Source: CBDUBS01 sp965365445 (lineage in GTDB: Bacteria; Bacteroidota; Rhodothermia; Rhodothermales; DASSAV01). From it: a DNA stretch of 28,347 nt. This document shows positions 8,326 through 18,000 of this stretch, piece after piece; position 1 is the stretch's first letter, and every line of letters starts with the position of its first letter. Location of the stretch: NCBI GenBank assembly GCA_965365445.1, contig CBDUBS010000028.1, positions 1-28,347 of the forward strand, in the 5' to 3' direction. The notes under the pieces are model-generated. The model had not been told where the DNA came from. It ran no database searches and saw only the letters and a program-made list of their open reading frames with translations. A program made the position numbers and the translations under genes.

Positions 8326-9600
8326 TTATGCTATGGCTCGCCGCTCCTCGTAGATCGGGTCGGCTCCGGCCGTGATGGTTTCGGCCGTAATACGGCATAC
8401 CCCGAGGTCGGCTCGGGAGTGTATGCTGAACATGATCTGGAGCATGGATGATTCCATCACGGATCTCAATCCACGAGCTCCCGTGCCGAGGGCTTTCGAG
8501 CGGGCAACGATGGCATCGAGGGCGGCATCCTCGAACACGAGGTCTACCCCGTCCATCGCGAACAGCTTCTGGTATTGCTTGACCAGCGCGTTTTTAGGGG
8601 AGGTGAGGATGTCCTTCAGGGCCTCATCGGAGAGTGCGTGGAGCGCCGAGATCACCGGGATGCGACCGACGAACTCCGGGATCAGCCCGAACTTCAGCAG
8701 GTCGTCCGGTTCGACGAACTCGAAGATATGCGGGTCGTTTTTGTCGATCTTCTTCTGGCCCTCGGAGTGAAACCCGATGGTGCTCACCGACAGCCGGCGG
8801 GCGATGATCTCGCTCAGGCCGTCAAACGCTCCTCCCACAATAAACAGGATGTTCTTCGTATCGATGTTAATGAGGCTTTGTTCGGGGTGTTTGCGCCCTC
8901 CTTTGGGTGGAACGCCGGCCACCGTCCCTTCAAGGATTTTCAGCAGGGCTTGCTGCACGCCTTCCCCGGAGACGTCGCGCGTGATGGACGCATTATCCCC
9001 TTTCCGGGCAATCTTGTCGATTTCATCGATGTAGACGATACCGCGCTCGGCCCGTTCGACGTTGAAGTCGGCCGCATGAAGCAAATGCGCGAGGATGCTT
9101 TCCACGTCTTCCCCTACATATCCGGCTTCGGTAAGCGCCGTAGCATCCGAAATGGAAAACGGCACATCCAGGATGCGTGCGAGGGTCCGGGCCAGCAAGG
9201 TCTTGCCGGTGCCGGTCGGACCAATGAGCATGATGTTCGATTTCTCGATCTCTACGTCGTCGAAATCATGCAGGTACTCCTGGGAGTCGATGCGCTTGTA
9301 GTGGTTGTATACGGCAACGGCAAGCGCTTTCTTGGCGTGATCCTGACCGATGACGTATTCGTCCAGAGCCTCCTTGATATCGACGGGCGATAGCCGGCGG
9401 CGGCGCTTGGCCGACGAGCGGCGGGTGGAGGATGGACCCTGCTGGTAGGCGGCGAGGTCGTTCCGGACGATGCCCACGGCGTCATGAATACACCGATCGC
9501 ATATGTATACATCGGGCCCGGCCACCATCGAGGTTACCTCGTGAGCCGTTCGGCCGCAAAACGAACAACGGATTACTTCCTCTCCTCTTCGATTACTCAT
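8326..9600 (-). CDS. clpX: ATP-dependent Clp protease ATP-binding subunit ClpX
   Basis: 424 residues, typical for ClpX. It opens with a treble-clef zinc finger (Cys12, Cys15, Cys34, Cys37) that binds substrates and adaptors. The AAA+ module has Walker A GPTGTGKT at 127-134, pore loop GYVG at 160-163, Walker B GIVYIDEIDK at 187-196, the RKH loop at 236-238, and the sensor-2 region GTGARGLRS near 380. IGF at 275-277 (TIGFHSE) is the loop that docks on ClpP, so it should still partner with a peptidase. It unfolds tagged proteins with ATP and feeds them to ClpP in the cytoplasm. clpP normally lies immediately upstream; here the upstream gene is a divergent RNA methyltransferase, so clpP must be elsewhere. 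No clear Shine-Dalgarno precedes the ATG. Confidence 0.98.
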   Translation of the reverse strand: MSNRRGEEVIRCSFCGRTAHEVTSMVAGPDVYICDRCIHDAVGIVRNDLAAYQQGPSSTRRSSAKRRRRLSPVDIKEALDEYVIGQDHAKKALAVAVYNHYKRIDSQEYLHDFDDVEIEKSNIMLIGPTGTGKTLLARTLARILDVPFSISDATALTEAGYVGEDVESILAHLLHAADFNVERAERGIVYIDEIDKIARKGDNASITRDVSGEGVQQALLKILEGTVAGVPPKGGRKHPEQSLINIDTKNILFIVGGAFDGLSEIIARRLSVSTIGFHSEGQKKIDKNDPHIFEFVEPDDLLKFGLIPEFVGRIPVISALHALSDEALKDILTSPKNALVKQYQKLFAMDGVDLVFEDAALDAIVARSKALGTGARGLRSVMESSMLQIMFSIHSRADLGVCRITAETITAGADPIYEERRAIA

Positions 9601-9631
9601 ATTACTTCACGGGCGTACAGGCATATTGATT

Positions 9632-9656
9632 CCGAATGCCCCATGCCGGCATTCGG
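9632..9656. promoter_or_regulatory. Inverted repeat upstream of clpX
   Basis: Perfect 9-bp arms CCGAATGCC and GGCATTCGG with a 7-base loop, containing the 10-bp palindrome ATGCCGGCAT. It lies 32-56 bases before the clpX start in the clpX/methyltransferase divergent region (9601-9855). It could be an operator or a 5'-leader hairpin of clpX. There is no following U-run in either direction, so it is unlikely to be a terminator. No other strong signal was recognised in this 255-base region; a TAACCTTG on the minus strand at 9711-9718 is a one-mismatch match to the TAnnTTTG element but lacks a well-spaced partner. Confidence 0.4.
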
Positions 9657-9855
9657 CTGATGAACGACTGAATATATCGACTAACCTGTTCCATTCTGAA
9701 TGTGCCGGGGCAAGGTTAATGTAATACATACCGGCAACGCGAACGTCTGAAAAATTGACGCATACCGTAACTACCCGACACGAAAAGACCCCTCCTGCGT
9801 ATGCTATCGTGCCCTGTTAACGTAGCGTTGCCGAAACGGTTCGAGCCCCTGCCGT

Positions 9856-10857
9856 ATGGTTCACTCTGTTCCGCAAATTACAACCGGAAGGTTGCTCCCC
9901 GCGACCGACGATTGGCTGCCGGAGGCCTTTCGCGAACGGCTGGGGGCCATGCTTACCCCTGAAGGGTACGCGCGGATCGTGGCGGCTTTTTCGCAGCCGG
10001 CGGCAACGGGTTTTCGGATCAACACCCTGCTGGCTTCACGCGATGAGGTAATCGCCCGACTGGCGGAGGAGGGCATCCAACCCCACGCCGTTTCCTGGAA
10101 GGACGATGCGTTCTATGTGGAGCCTGAGATGAGGGGTCGGCTGCTGGCCTCCACTCCGTACCTCCGAAATCACCTCTACATCCAGAACCTTTCGAGCATG
10201 ATACCCCCGCTCTTGCTGGATGCCCGGCCCGACGAACGGGTGCTCGATCTGGCAGCGGCTCCGGGAAGCAAAACGTTACAGATAGCCTGCGCCATGGGGG
10301 GCAGCGGCGAGCTGGCAGCCGTCGAACTGGTAAAAGGCCGCTTTTTCAAACTGCGGGATAATCTGAAAACGCAGGGCGCCCATACGGTACGCACGTTCCT
10401 GAAAAATGGGGAGGGTGTCTGGAAAAACCGGCCCGAGTACTTCGATCGTGTCCTGCTCGATGCGCCCTGCTCTACGGAGGGCCGCTTCTCCAAACTCGAT
10501 CCGGATACGACGGCCTACTGGAGCCCCCGGAAAATCAAGGAAATGGCGCGCAAGCAGCACCGCCTGTTCTACTCCGCCGTGCAGTCGTTACGGCCGGGAG
10601 GAGTGCTCGTCTACTCTACCTGCACATTTGCTCCCGAGGAAAACGAAGCCGTGATCGATGACGCACTGGCCCGATTTGGTGATGCGATCGAGGTCGAGTC
10701 CCCTCCCCTCGCCCTGCCGAACATGGAGCCGGGGCTTCCCGAGTGGAGGGGCCGCTCGTTCCGGGCCGCCGTTTCAAACACGCGCCGCGTGTTGCCCGAC
10801 GCCGTCATGGAGGGATTCTTTGTAGCTCTGCTCCGTAAACGCCGGAGCACGCTCTGA
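9856..10857 (+). CDS. RsmB/NOP family RNA (cytosine-5) methyltransferase
   Basis: 333 residues. It transfers a methyl group from S-adenosylmethionine to C5 of a cytosine in rRNA or tRNA. An N-terminal RNA-binding-like part (FRINTLLAS near 53-61) precedes the Rossmann-fold catalytic domain. SAM motif I is DLAAAPGSKT at 131-140. Motif IV is DAPCSTEGRF with Cys205, the cysteine needed for product release. Motif VI is YSTCTFAPEENE with the catalytic nucleophile Cys256. It is shorter than E. coli RsmF (YebU), lacking that protein's C-terminal extension, so the exact target base cannot be named. ATG is preceded by no clear Shine-Dalgarno. It is divergent from clpX and convergent with the EcsC gene, whose stop lies only 3 bases away. 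Confidence 0.93.
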   Translation: MVHSVPQITTGRLLPATDDWLPEAFRERLGAMLTPEGYARIVAAFSQPAATGFRINTLLASRDEVIARLAEEGIQPHAVSWKDDAFYVEPEMRGRLLASTPYLRNHLYIQNLSSMIPPLLLDARPDERVLDLAAAPGSKTLQIACAMGGSGELAAVELVKGRFFKLRDNLKTQGAHTVRTFLKNGEGVWKNRPEYFDRVLLDAPCSTEGRFSKLDPDTTAYWSPRKIKEMARKQHRLFYSAVQSLRPGGVLVYSTCTFAPEENEAVIDDALARFGDAIEVESPPLALPNMEPGLPEWRGRSFRAAVSNTRRVLPDAVMEGFFVALLRKRRSTL

Positions 10858-10860
10858 TCC

Positions 10861-11715
10861 TCACCGGGGCATGGAGCCGTATTTACGCAGCAGGAAGCGC
10901 TCGCGATACAGAAAAAAGGCCGCATCGCATACCTTGGACGTATAGTACGCGTTGAACCCGCTGCCGATGACAGCGCCCGCCGCCGGGACGAGTTGCGCCA
11001 TTTTCACCTCGGTCAGATGGATACCGAGTGCCCGGGCGGCGTTGCGCATGGCGCGAACCACGGCATATTGCTCGGCTGCGTCGATCACCTGCCGCCGCGC
11101 CAGACCACCCGAGGCGCGAATTACGGGAGTGAGAGTAAGCTGCTTCGCCAGATCCGAAGGGTGCGACATGGCATCGAGGATTTGCAAAGCGAACAGGCGC
11201 TCCGAGGGGTCCGAAATATCGAAGCCGCAACAGGCGGCGTACTCTCCGGCGGCCCGCAGATTGATGGAAACGAGCGCTACAATGTCCGTGGCGATACCGG
11301 CCGCCCCCGCGTACCCGGTAACGGCGCCCTCTACGGCCGCCGCCGCGCGATACTTCCCGGCGATGTGTCGGGCCAGCCGGTCTACCCGTTCCAGATCGAG
11401 GGCCTCGATATCGGCGCGCGTCGTTACCGGGATACCGGCCTTTCGGTAATCGCCGAGAATTCCCTCCTCGGAAACAGTATCCTGAACGATCTCATTGACC
11501 AGCTTGACGAGCCCGGCCACCACATTGTCGATGATCCAGTCGATGCCGGGGATTTTTCGCAGCAGATCGGTCGCCCGGTGAGCCATTCCGTTCAAGGCCC
11601 CTACGGCCCTGCCGAACCAACCCCTGTCCGGATTTTTCCAGAGTCCGATTTCATGCCAGGCCTGTTGCTCGTAGGCCGAGGGAATGGGCGAAGCCGGTAC
11701 GGGTAGGTGTTCCAT
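10861..11715 (-). CDS. EcsC family protein
   Basis: 284 residues. The family is recognised from the alanine/glycine-rich, mostly helical middle and end. The cues are VEGAVTGYAGAAGIATDIVAL near 128-148, the following LRAAGEYAACCGFDISDPSE, then LTEVKMAQLVPAAGAVIGSGFNAYYTSKVCDAA and a basic tail. EcsC (PF12787) is named for a Bacillus gene next to the Ecs ABC transporter, but its biochemical role is unknown; members appear membrane-associated. A polar N-terminus with prolines (about 1-20) is followed by amphipathic helices. It is the last gene of a possible minus-strand set with the kinase and outer-membrane barrel genes; the gap to the barrel gene's stop is 72 bases and contains an inverted repeat. 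Confidence 0.85.
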   Translation of the reverse strand: MEHLPVPASPIPSAYEQQAWHEIGLWKNPDRGWFGRAVGALNGMAHRATDLLRKIPGIDWIIDNVVAGLVKLVNEIVQDTVSEEGILGDYRKAGIPVTTRADIEALDLERVDRLARHIAGKYRAAAAVEGAVTGYAGAAGIATDIVALVSINLRAAGEYAACCGFDISDPSERLFALQILDAMSHPSDLAKQLTLTPVIRASGGLARRQVIDAAEQYAVVRAMRNAARALGIHLTEVKMAQLVPAAGAVIGSGFNAYYTSKVCDAAFFLYRERFLLRKYGSMPR

Positions 11716-11733
11716 GGAAGCAGTTGCCGGTTA

Positions 11734-11752
11734 TATAAGCGTCCGGCTTATA
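11734..11752. promoter_or_regulatory. Inverted repeat between barrel gene and EcsC gene
   Basis: Perfect 7-bp arms TATAAGC and GCTTATA around a 5-base loop, 18 bases before the EcsC start and downstream of the barrel-gene stop on the minus strand. It has no U-run. It might be an operator for EcsC or an RNA processing/attenuation hairpin. Confidence 0.3.
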
Positions 11753-11787
11753 CGGAGCATGACGGCCCGGGTTGTGGCGGGGGCGGT

Positions 11788-13791
11788 TCAATCGAAAATC
11801 GGCCAGAACACACCGAAGCGCAGACTGCTTTCGGCCAGCGGGTATACCGGTACGATCATGTTACCCGGCATTACGGGCGTCCCGCTCAGTATGTTTTCCC
11901 ACTCCAGGAACAGGCTGGCGTCCCGCAGGCGTGCTTCGACGACCAGATCGACCGAAGCCGATGGACCCACCGAAGAAGCGGTGGCTTCAGGGAGAACGAG
12001 CAAACCCGTAGCCGGGTGCAGCGCCCGGGAGCGCATGGACGACCAGGCGCGTATCCGCAGAAAAGGGTTCATATCCAGGTCGCCCTTGAACAGCCGGAAG
12101 TGCGCCCCAATGTAGGCATGGCCGTACAGGGCAGGTAAGGAATAAGCCAATCGCTCCTGATCGGCGGCGGCGTCCCGGTTGAGGAGCCGGACGAGCGTAG
12201 GCTGCAAGACCAGATACATCCCTCGAACGGCATTCCGTCTCCAGCCGACGTCCAGAGCGCCCCCTACCTGCACGACGGGCTCTTCCAGCCGCCGCACAAT
12301 CGCCGTATCCGCAAGGCCGCCCATCGAAAACACATCCACCAGGCGGCCGATGCGATGCGCGAAACCGTACGCCAGCCCATCGACGGCGCCGCTGCGGGCT
12401 CCGCCCCCGAACCGTAACGAGGACACCGCGCCCCCGGTTGAACCTTCAACCCTCCGAAGCGCCCAGCCGTAGCCCCGGTTCAAAACCCAGGGGTTCGGGC
12501 GGCCGCCGTATTGCATCTCGGCAAACCCGTAGGCGGCTTCCGCCCTGGAACGCACCGAGAACAACCCGGCGGGATAAACGTCCGTTCCGAAAGATGAGAT
12601 TTCGGCTTTTGCCATGAGGCGAACCTGTTTTCCTTCGAGCGAATCGGCTGCCGAAAACGAGGTGCGCCATCGCGAAGCCGCCCCATCGACGCCTTCATAG
12701 GCATCAGTATACATATCGGCCCGAAGAAGCACGGTGTGAGGCCCCCACCTGAGCCGTTGCCCGGCCTGCACCCCGATGCGCCCCGCCTTCGCCTCCAGGG
12801 TGTCCGTCGCATTGCGGTAACCGGAGGACTGAGTGGTCCAGTAGCTCGTCAGGACGAGTGGAGAGGCGGGAGCCGGCCCGGTTCGGAGAGCGAGCGTCAT
12901 CGAAAGGTCGTTGCGCAGGGTGAACCGTTTGGCTTCCGGATTACGCACCGTTGCATCGAACCGTTCGTACAGGGAGGTTCCGGGGCGAGCAATCACCCCT
13001 CCGTGCGCCCCGATGCGGCGGCGGTTGTGCAAGTTCCGGAGTTCGAGGGACCACTTTTCCTGCTGATACCGGAGACGCCCGAGCAGGCTGCGCTCGCGCC
13101 GCAGGGCGCTTCCGGGATATTCCCCCGAAACGGCTCGTCCCCCGTACCCGAAGGATAGGCCGAGCAACCCTTCCCGTCCGAAAAGCGACCGTCGCCGAAG
13201 CTGGTGATGTACGGCATCGATGCTCTGCAAGCCGTCTGCGCCGGTCCAGTACCGCAGTTCGGTAAGCGGCCGGCCCGTATCGGCGGGACGGAACGCGGTG
13301 TGTACGGCTACCGAAGCGCCATGGTAGGCGTTTTCGAGGCGAGGAGGTTGAATGAAACCAACCCTGAGCAAATCGAATCGTGGGCGTCCCGTGATCAGGT
13401 CATCGAAGGGGACGCCATCCAGCAAAAGGGTAACCTGAGACGGCGGCAACCCGTTCCAGCTCCAGCCGTCGGGCCAGCCGGGCGTGCTGAAGCGATACAG
13501 GAACGATCCCGGCGTCCGGTCCAACAACTCCGTCACGGCATACACGGGCCGCCGGGCCGGCAGCGAGTCCAGCACGGCCGCTCCCGGCATATACCGCTCG
13601 AATCCGAGGGGAGGCCCGGAAGCCCGGCGCGGCCGCGCCTGCCCGGAGTCCGGAAAAACGATCTCCGACGAATCGGGCGCGACCATCGCCGAGGAATCCG
13701 GAACCTGTGCGTACACGCCGAGCGCCCAGACCGGCATGAGCAATGCAAGAAGAAAACACCGGCCCAGGTTTATCGCTGACAGGCTGCTCAT
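11788..13791 (-). CDS. Outer membrane beta-barrel protein with TonB-receptor plug-like domain
   Basis: About 667 residues from the chosen ATG at 13791, which gives a clean signal peptide (MSSLSAINLGRCFLLALLMP, cleaved after ALGVYAQ). The in-frame ATG at 13833 would put 14 polar residues before it. A short spacer with repeated PDSS motifs follows. A plug-like segment then covers roughly residues 75-165 (VYAVTELLDRTPG, VTLLLDGVPFDDL). The remainder alternates aromatic and polar residues as barrel strands, ending FGVFWPIFD, the terminal aromatic pattern of outer-membrane barrels. Plug plus barrel suggests TonB-dependent uptake of a ligand, but there is no carboxypeptidase-like N-domain, no certain TonB box and no SusD partner, so the substrate is unknown. 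A plug-bearing porin is the alternative. It lies 54 bases after the deoxynucleoside kinase gene. Confidence 0.8.
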   Translation of the reverse strand: MSSLSAINLGRCFLLALLMPVWALGVYAQVPDSSAMVAPDSSEIVFPDSGQARPRRASGPPLGFERYMPGAAVLDSLPARRPVYAVTELLDRTPGSFLYRFSTPGWPDGWSWNGLPPSQVTLLLDGVPFDDLITGRPRFDLLRVGFIQPPRLENAYHGASVAVHTAFRPADTGRPLTELRYWTGADGLQSIDAVHHQLRRRSLFGREGLLGLSFGYGGRAVSGEYPGSALRRERSLLGRLRYQQEKWSLELRNLHNRRRIGAHGGVIARPGTSLYERFDATVRNPEAKRFTLRNDLSMTLALRTGPAPASPLVLTSYWTTQSSGYRNATDTLEAKAGRIGVQAGQRLRWGPHTVLLRADMYTDAYEGVDGAASRWRTSFSAADSLEGKQVRLMAKAEISSFGTDVYPAGLFSVRSRAEAAYGFAEMQYGGRPNPWVLNRGYGWALRRVEGSTGGAVSSLRFGGGARSGAVDGLAYGFAHRIGRLVDVFSMGGLADTAIVRRLEEPVVQVGGALDVGWRRNAVRGMYLVLQPTLVRLLNRDAAADQERLAYSLPALYGHAYIGAHFRLFKGDLDMNPFLRIRAWSSMRSRALHPATGLLVLPEATASSVGPSASVDLVVEARLRDASLFLEWENILSGTPVMPGNMIVPVYPLAESSLRFGVFWPIFD

Positions 13792-13845
13792 ACCGGAATG
13801 TATCCGCTCCGAATTGGGTACACAGAAACGCATTGGGCGGATCGG

Positions 13846-14502
13846 TCAGTCCGGAAACAGTCCGAACAGGCGGCTTTCTATGGAAGCAATGACCCGCGAA
13901 CGGTCCTCCAGGCGGTTGACGAAATCCTGTTCGTCCACATCGATGATCATCTTGGGCCCCAGGTCGTAGCGTTGCACCCAGTCCTCGTAAAGGGCATTCA
14001 AACGCTGGAGGTACTCGATACGAATGCTCGTCTCATACTCCCGCCCCCGTCGTTGTATGTGGTTGACCAGGGTAGGCACGGAAGCCCGAAGGTAGACGAG
14101 TAAATCAGGCCTCTTGAGGTAGGAGGTCATTATGGAAAACAGCTCGATGTAATTCCGGTAATCACGCCCCTGCATCAACCCCATATCGTGCAGGTTACGG
14201 GCGAAGATTTCCGCGTCCTCGTAAATGGAACGGTCCTGTACGACGGAGCGCGAGCAAGCGTCGATAAGCCGTTGATGCCGAAACCGGCTCGACAGGAAAA
14301 AGATTTGCAGGTTGAAGGACCAACGCTGCATGTCGTCGTAAAAGTCGGCCAGATACGGATTGTCGTCCACGCGCTCGAAAAACGTTTCCCAGGAAAAGTA
14401 CTCGCTCAGTATCTCGGTGAGGGAGCTTTTGCCGGCGCCAATGTTTCCGGCGATGGTTACATATTTTTTTCCGGCCGCATCCGGCCCCGACAAACGATCC
14501 AT
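13846..14502 (-). CDS. Deoxynucleoside kinase
   Basis: 218 residues, the usual size. It phosphorylates deoxynucleosides in the salvage pathway using ATP. The P-loop is GNIGAGKSS at 19-27. Glu43 in the following FFERVDDNP segment matches the catalytic/substrate glutamate. DRS at 90-92 is the family DRS motif, and the arginine-rich lid is RRGREYE at 151-157. The best fit is the bacterial dGK/dAK-like subgroup; which base is preferred cannot be read off reliably. It starts a minus-strand run with the plug-barrel protein and EcsC, a grouping with no obvious functional logic. Confidence 0.93.
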   Translation of the reverse strand: MDRLSGPDAAGKKYVTIAGNIGAGKSSLTEILSEYFSWETFFERVDDNPYLADFYDDMQRWSFNLQIFFLSSRFRHQRLIDACSRSVVQDRSIYEDAEIFARNLHDMGLMQGRDYRNYIELFSIMTSYLKRPDLLVYLRASVPTLVNHIQRRGREYETSIRIEYLQRLNALYEDWVQRYDLGPKMIIDVDEQDFVNRLEDRSRVIASIESRLFGLFPD

Positions 14503-14665
14503 AGGTCTACAATCTAGTTCTTGCCGATGCGGTCGCGCCGAAGGGTCGGCATGAACCGGGATCAGTGGAAGATACTACACGCCCGGGCGCCATATCGAAA
14601 CCTGCCGCGTGCAGGTTCGTTTCGCTTACGTTTCATCCTCCATTCATCCTGACCGGTTACACCTC

Positions 14666-15028
14666 ATGGCCTGGGACATCCGAAGCACGTACTATTACCT
14701 GGTCTGTTTCGCCACCCTGTTGATGGTCATCATCGGGGGAACGCTGGTCGTGCAGCGCTCGCTGGATTTGCTGCTGCCGACGGAAAGCTACCGGCCCACG
14801 GTAGCCGAGATGGAGATGCGCACCCAGGTGAGGCCGGGCGCCGAAGGGACCTCGCCCACGGTCTACACCCGGGAGGAGATAGAGGAAATGGCGCGAGAGG
14901 AAGGAGAGCGGCTTCGCCGAGACGAACAGCGGCGTACCATCCGCAGCCTGCTCGGCAACCTGGCGCTCGTATTGATCGCCGCGCCGGTTTACCTGTACCA
15001 CTGGCGTCAGGTGCGCCGCGCGCCCTGA
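14666..15028 (+). CDS. Small membrane protein, unrecognised family
   Basis: 120 residues from the ATG at 14666. The frame is open from a GTG at 14609, but those 19 extra residues are polar and unlike a membrane protein start. The layout is clear: a transmembrane helix at about 12-32 (YLVCFATLLMVIIGGTLVV), a charged middle of about 60 residues rich in Glu and Arg that should form a helix or coiled coil (EEIEEMAREEGERLRRDEQRR), and a second helix at about 97-114 (LLGNLALVLIAAPVYLYHW) with a basic tail. The charged loop is presumably periplasmic or cytoplasmic depending on topology. It stands alone, divergent from the kinase gene and convergent with the sensor operon. No function is proposed. 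Confidence 0.65.
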   Translation: MAWDIRSTYYYLVCFATLLMVIIGGTLVVQRSLDLLLPTESYRPTVAEMEMRTQVRPGAEGTSPTVYTREEIEEMAREEGERLRRDEQRRTIRSLLGNLALVLIAAPVYLYHWRQVRRAP

Positions 15029-15074
15029 AACCCGGCTTCATCCCCCGAAGAAGCCCTGACCGCTCCGGGGCCGT

Positions 15075-18000
15075 TTACACGGAGGAATGGCCGACCGTCG
15101 GAAGGGAAACCCCGTCGGCTTCCTCCCCCGTTCCGTCGCCGGAGGTTCTGGGGAACCCACAACTCGGAAAGGCAACCGTGAATGTGCTGCCGGCGCCCGG
15201 CAGGCTTTCCACGGTGATAGCGCCTCCCATGAGCCCGACGAGGCGGTTGGCGATACTCAGGTTAAGGCCTACGCCTTCGTGGGTCCGATTGTCACCCGTA
15301 CTTTCCTGCTCGAACGCATCGAACAGGTGAGGAAGGAAGGATGGCTGGATGCCTACGCCGGTATCGCTGACGGCAATACGAACCCCCTGCTCGAAAGCGT
15401 CCGCCTTTACGGAAACAGAGCCGGAGCCGGTGAACTTGACGGCATTATCCAGCAGAATCCATATGATTTTCTCCAGCCCCTCCGCATCGAGATAAACCGG
15501 ACGCAGCGCTTCATCGAGATACAGGTTCAGCTGCAACCCTTTTTCGGATGCAAACGGAGAAACAGAGCGGACGATGTGCCGGAGCCGCTCCGACACGTCG
15601 AGTCGAACGTCGTTCGTTTGCACCACACTCGCTTCGAGCCGGGCCAGGTCGATGACGGCGGTAAGGGTATGGTTCAGACGATGGCTGTTTTTGAAAATGT
15701 AGTCGGCAAACTCCTGGAAAGGCCCATCCAGTTCTTCCTTCAGGATTTCGGAGTAACCGAGGATGGCGGTAAGCGGCGTGCGGAACTCGTGGCTCATGTT
15801 GCTGAGGATGGCCGATTTGAGCCGGGCGGCTTCTTCGGCGCGTTCTTTTTCAATAACCAGTTCCGCTTCGTACGCCTTCCGGTCGCTGAGCATGATATCC
15901 AGCTGTTCGGCTACCTTTTCCTCCAGATGCTCGTTAAGAATCTTCAGGGCGCGTTCCTGCTCCCTCATCTGGAGCAGATTCTTGATGCGCGCGTGCAACT
16001 CGCGGGCGTTGAAAGGCTTCGCCATGTACTCGTCCGCTCCGTACTCGAGGCTCTCGATAACAGTTTCCTGCGAGGTTTTTGCGGAAAGCAGCATGATGGG
16101 TATGTGCCGCAGATCGGGGTTCGTCTTGACGCGTTCGCAGAGTTGATGGCCGCTCATGTTCGGCATCATGATGTCGGAGACGACCAGATCCGGCAATAGC
16201 TCCGATATCTTCGCAAGGCCGACGACGCCGTCCTCGGCGGTGGCTACGCGGTACGTCGCGCCCAGGCACGAGGTAATGTATTCGCGTATGTCCGGGTTGT
16301 CGTCTACGACCAGGATGAGCGGCGCTGTATCCGGGGCCGTCGATAGCGCGGTGGTTCCGGAGGGCCGGTCGGTTTCGGCGAGGCGATTGAACTCGGCGGA
16401 GGCCATTTCCATCAGACCGGACTGATGGGGGTCGGTTTCGCCTTCGTCTCCCTGCTCATGGGAAATCTGATCCGGCTGGAGATGCTGCGTACCCTTCCGC
16501 AGGGTAACGGTAAAGGCAGTGCCCTCCCCGTACCGGCTCGTTGCTTCGATCTCGCCGCCGTGGAGCAACACCAGTTCCTTGACGAGGGCCAGACCGATGC
16601 CGGTGCCCTCGTATTTTCGTGTGTTCGAACCATCGACCTGTCGGAACCGATCGAATATGAATGGCAGCTGGTCGGCCGGAATGCCGAGGCCCGTATCCCG
16701 AACCACTACCGTTACGTGCTCATCGGTTTCGCTCACCGATACGTTTATGGCACCCCCTTCCGGAGTAAACTTGACGGCATTGCTTAGCAGGTTGAAGAAC
16801 ACCTTCTCAAGCTTGTCGGGTTCGTAGCACAGTCGTATGTCCGAATCCGTCGTTTCAAAAACGAGATCGATTCCTTTCTGGGCCGTAAATGCCGTAAAGG
16901 AAAATGTAATCCCCTCCAGGAGGCTGATCAGATTGCGCGACCGGGCCCGCAGTTCCATCTTGCCGGACTCCAGTTTTGAAAGGTCGAGTAACTGGTTGAT
17001 GAGGCGGAGCAACCGCAAGGCATTGCGCAGCATGATTTGCAGTTGTGTGCTCATGCCCTCTCCCAGCGGGCCGTAGGCTCCCGTGAGTGCATTTTCGAGC
17101 GGACCGACCATGAGTGTCAGGGGCGTGCGGAACTCATGCGAGATATTGGCGAAGAATCGTGTTTTGAACCGGTCCAACTCTTCGAGTTTCTGCGCCTGCG
17201 TTTGGATGCGGACGTTTGCTTCGCGAAGATCCCGGGTGCGTTCGTCTACCATGCCTTCGAGTTCCTTCTGGCGGGCCTCGAGCCGCCGGATGCGCAACCG
17301 GTACGCTCCCCACCCCAGGCCCAGCATCGCTACAGCCAGCAGCAGCCAGAACCAGGAGGTCTGGTAGAAAAACGGCTTCTGCCGGAACGTCAACAGGATC
17401 GTTTCATCGCTCCAGACGCCTTCACTGTTGCGCGCCCTGACCCGGAAGGTGTACTCGCCAGGGGAAAGGTTCGTGTAGGTTGCCATACGGCGGGAGCCTA
17501 CGTCGTTCCAGTCGTCATCGTAGCCGTCCAGACGGTACTGATAGATGGTTTTTTCGGGGGCAATGAAGGACAGAGCGGCATACGCCACGTCCAGTTTCTT
17601 TGTGCCGGGTTTGAGCACCAGGGGCGTTCCGAGGGGCGCCGCCTTTCCATCCACCGTGACCGAATCGAGCACGACGGGCGGGCGTAGTTCGTTGTAGACG
17701 AGCTTTTCGGGATTGATCCCGGCCAGGCCCTGCACGGTCGGGAACCACAACGTTCCGTCGCGACCCTTCCAGGCCGCAGGCTGCACGCCGCCGTTCATCT
17801 CGCGGCTTCGCAGGCCGTCCTCTCGGCCATAATATCGGCAGGTTACGGAAGCCTCCTTGCCGTCAAGTACGTTTTCCAGGCGCCGCGACTCGACGGAAAA
17901 CACGCCGTGATTCGAACTGAACCATAGACGGCCGCTGCCGTCCTCCAGGATGCCGTACACCAGATCGCTGCCGAACCCCTGGCCGGTCCGTATGGAAGTT

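Noticed and set aside
8575..9393. 272-codon plus-strand frame
   Set aside because: It lies entirely opposite clpX, whose motifs are all intact; shadow.
15034..15055. GGCTTC / GAAGCC inverted repeat between convergent genes
   Set aside because: Only 6 bp with a 10-base loop and no U-tract, so too weak to call a terminator.
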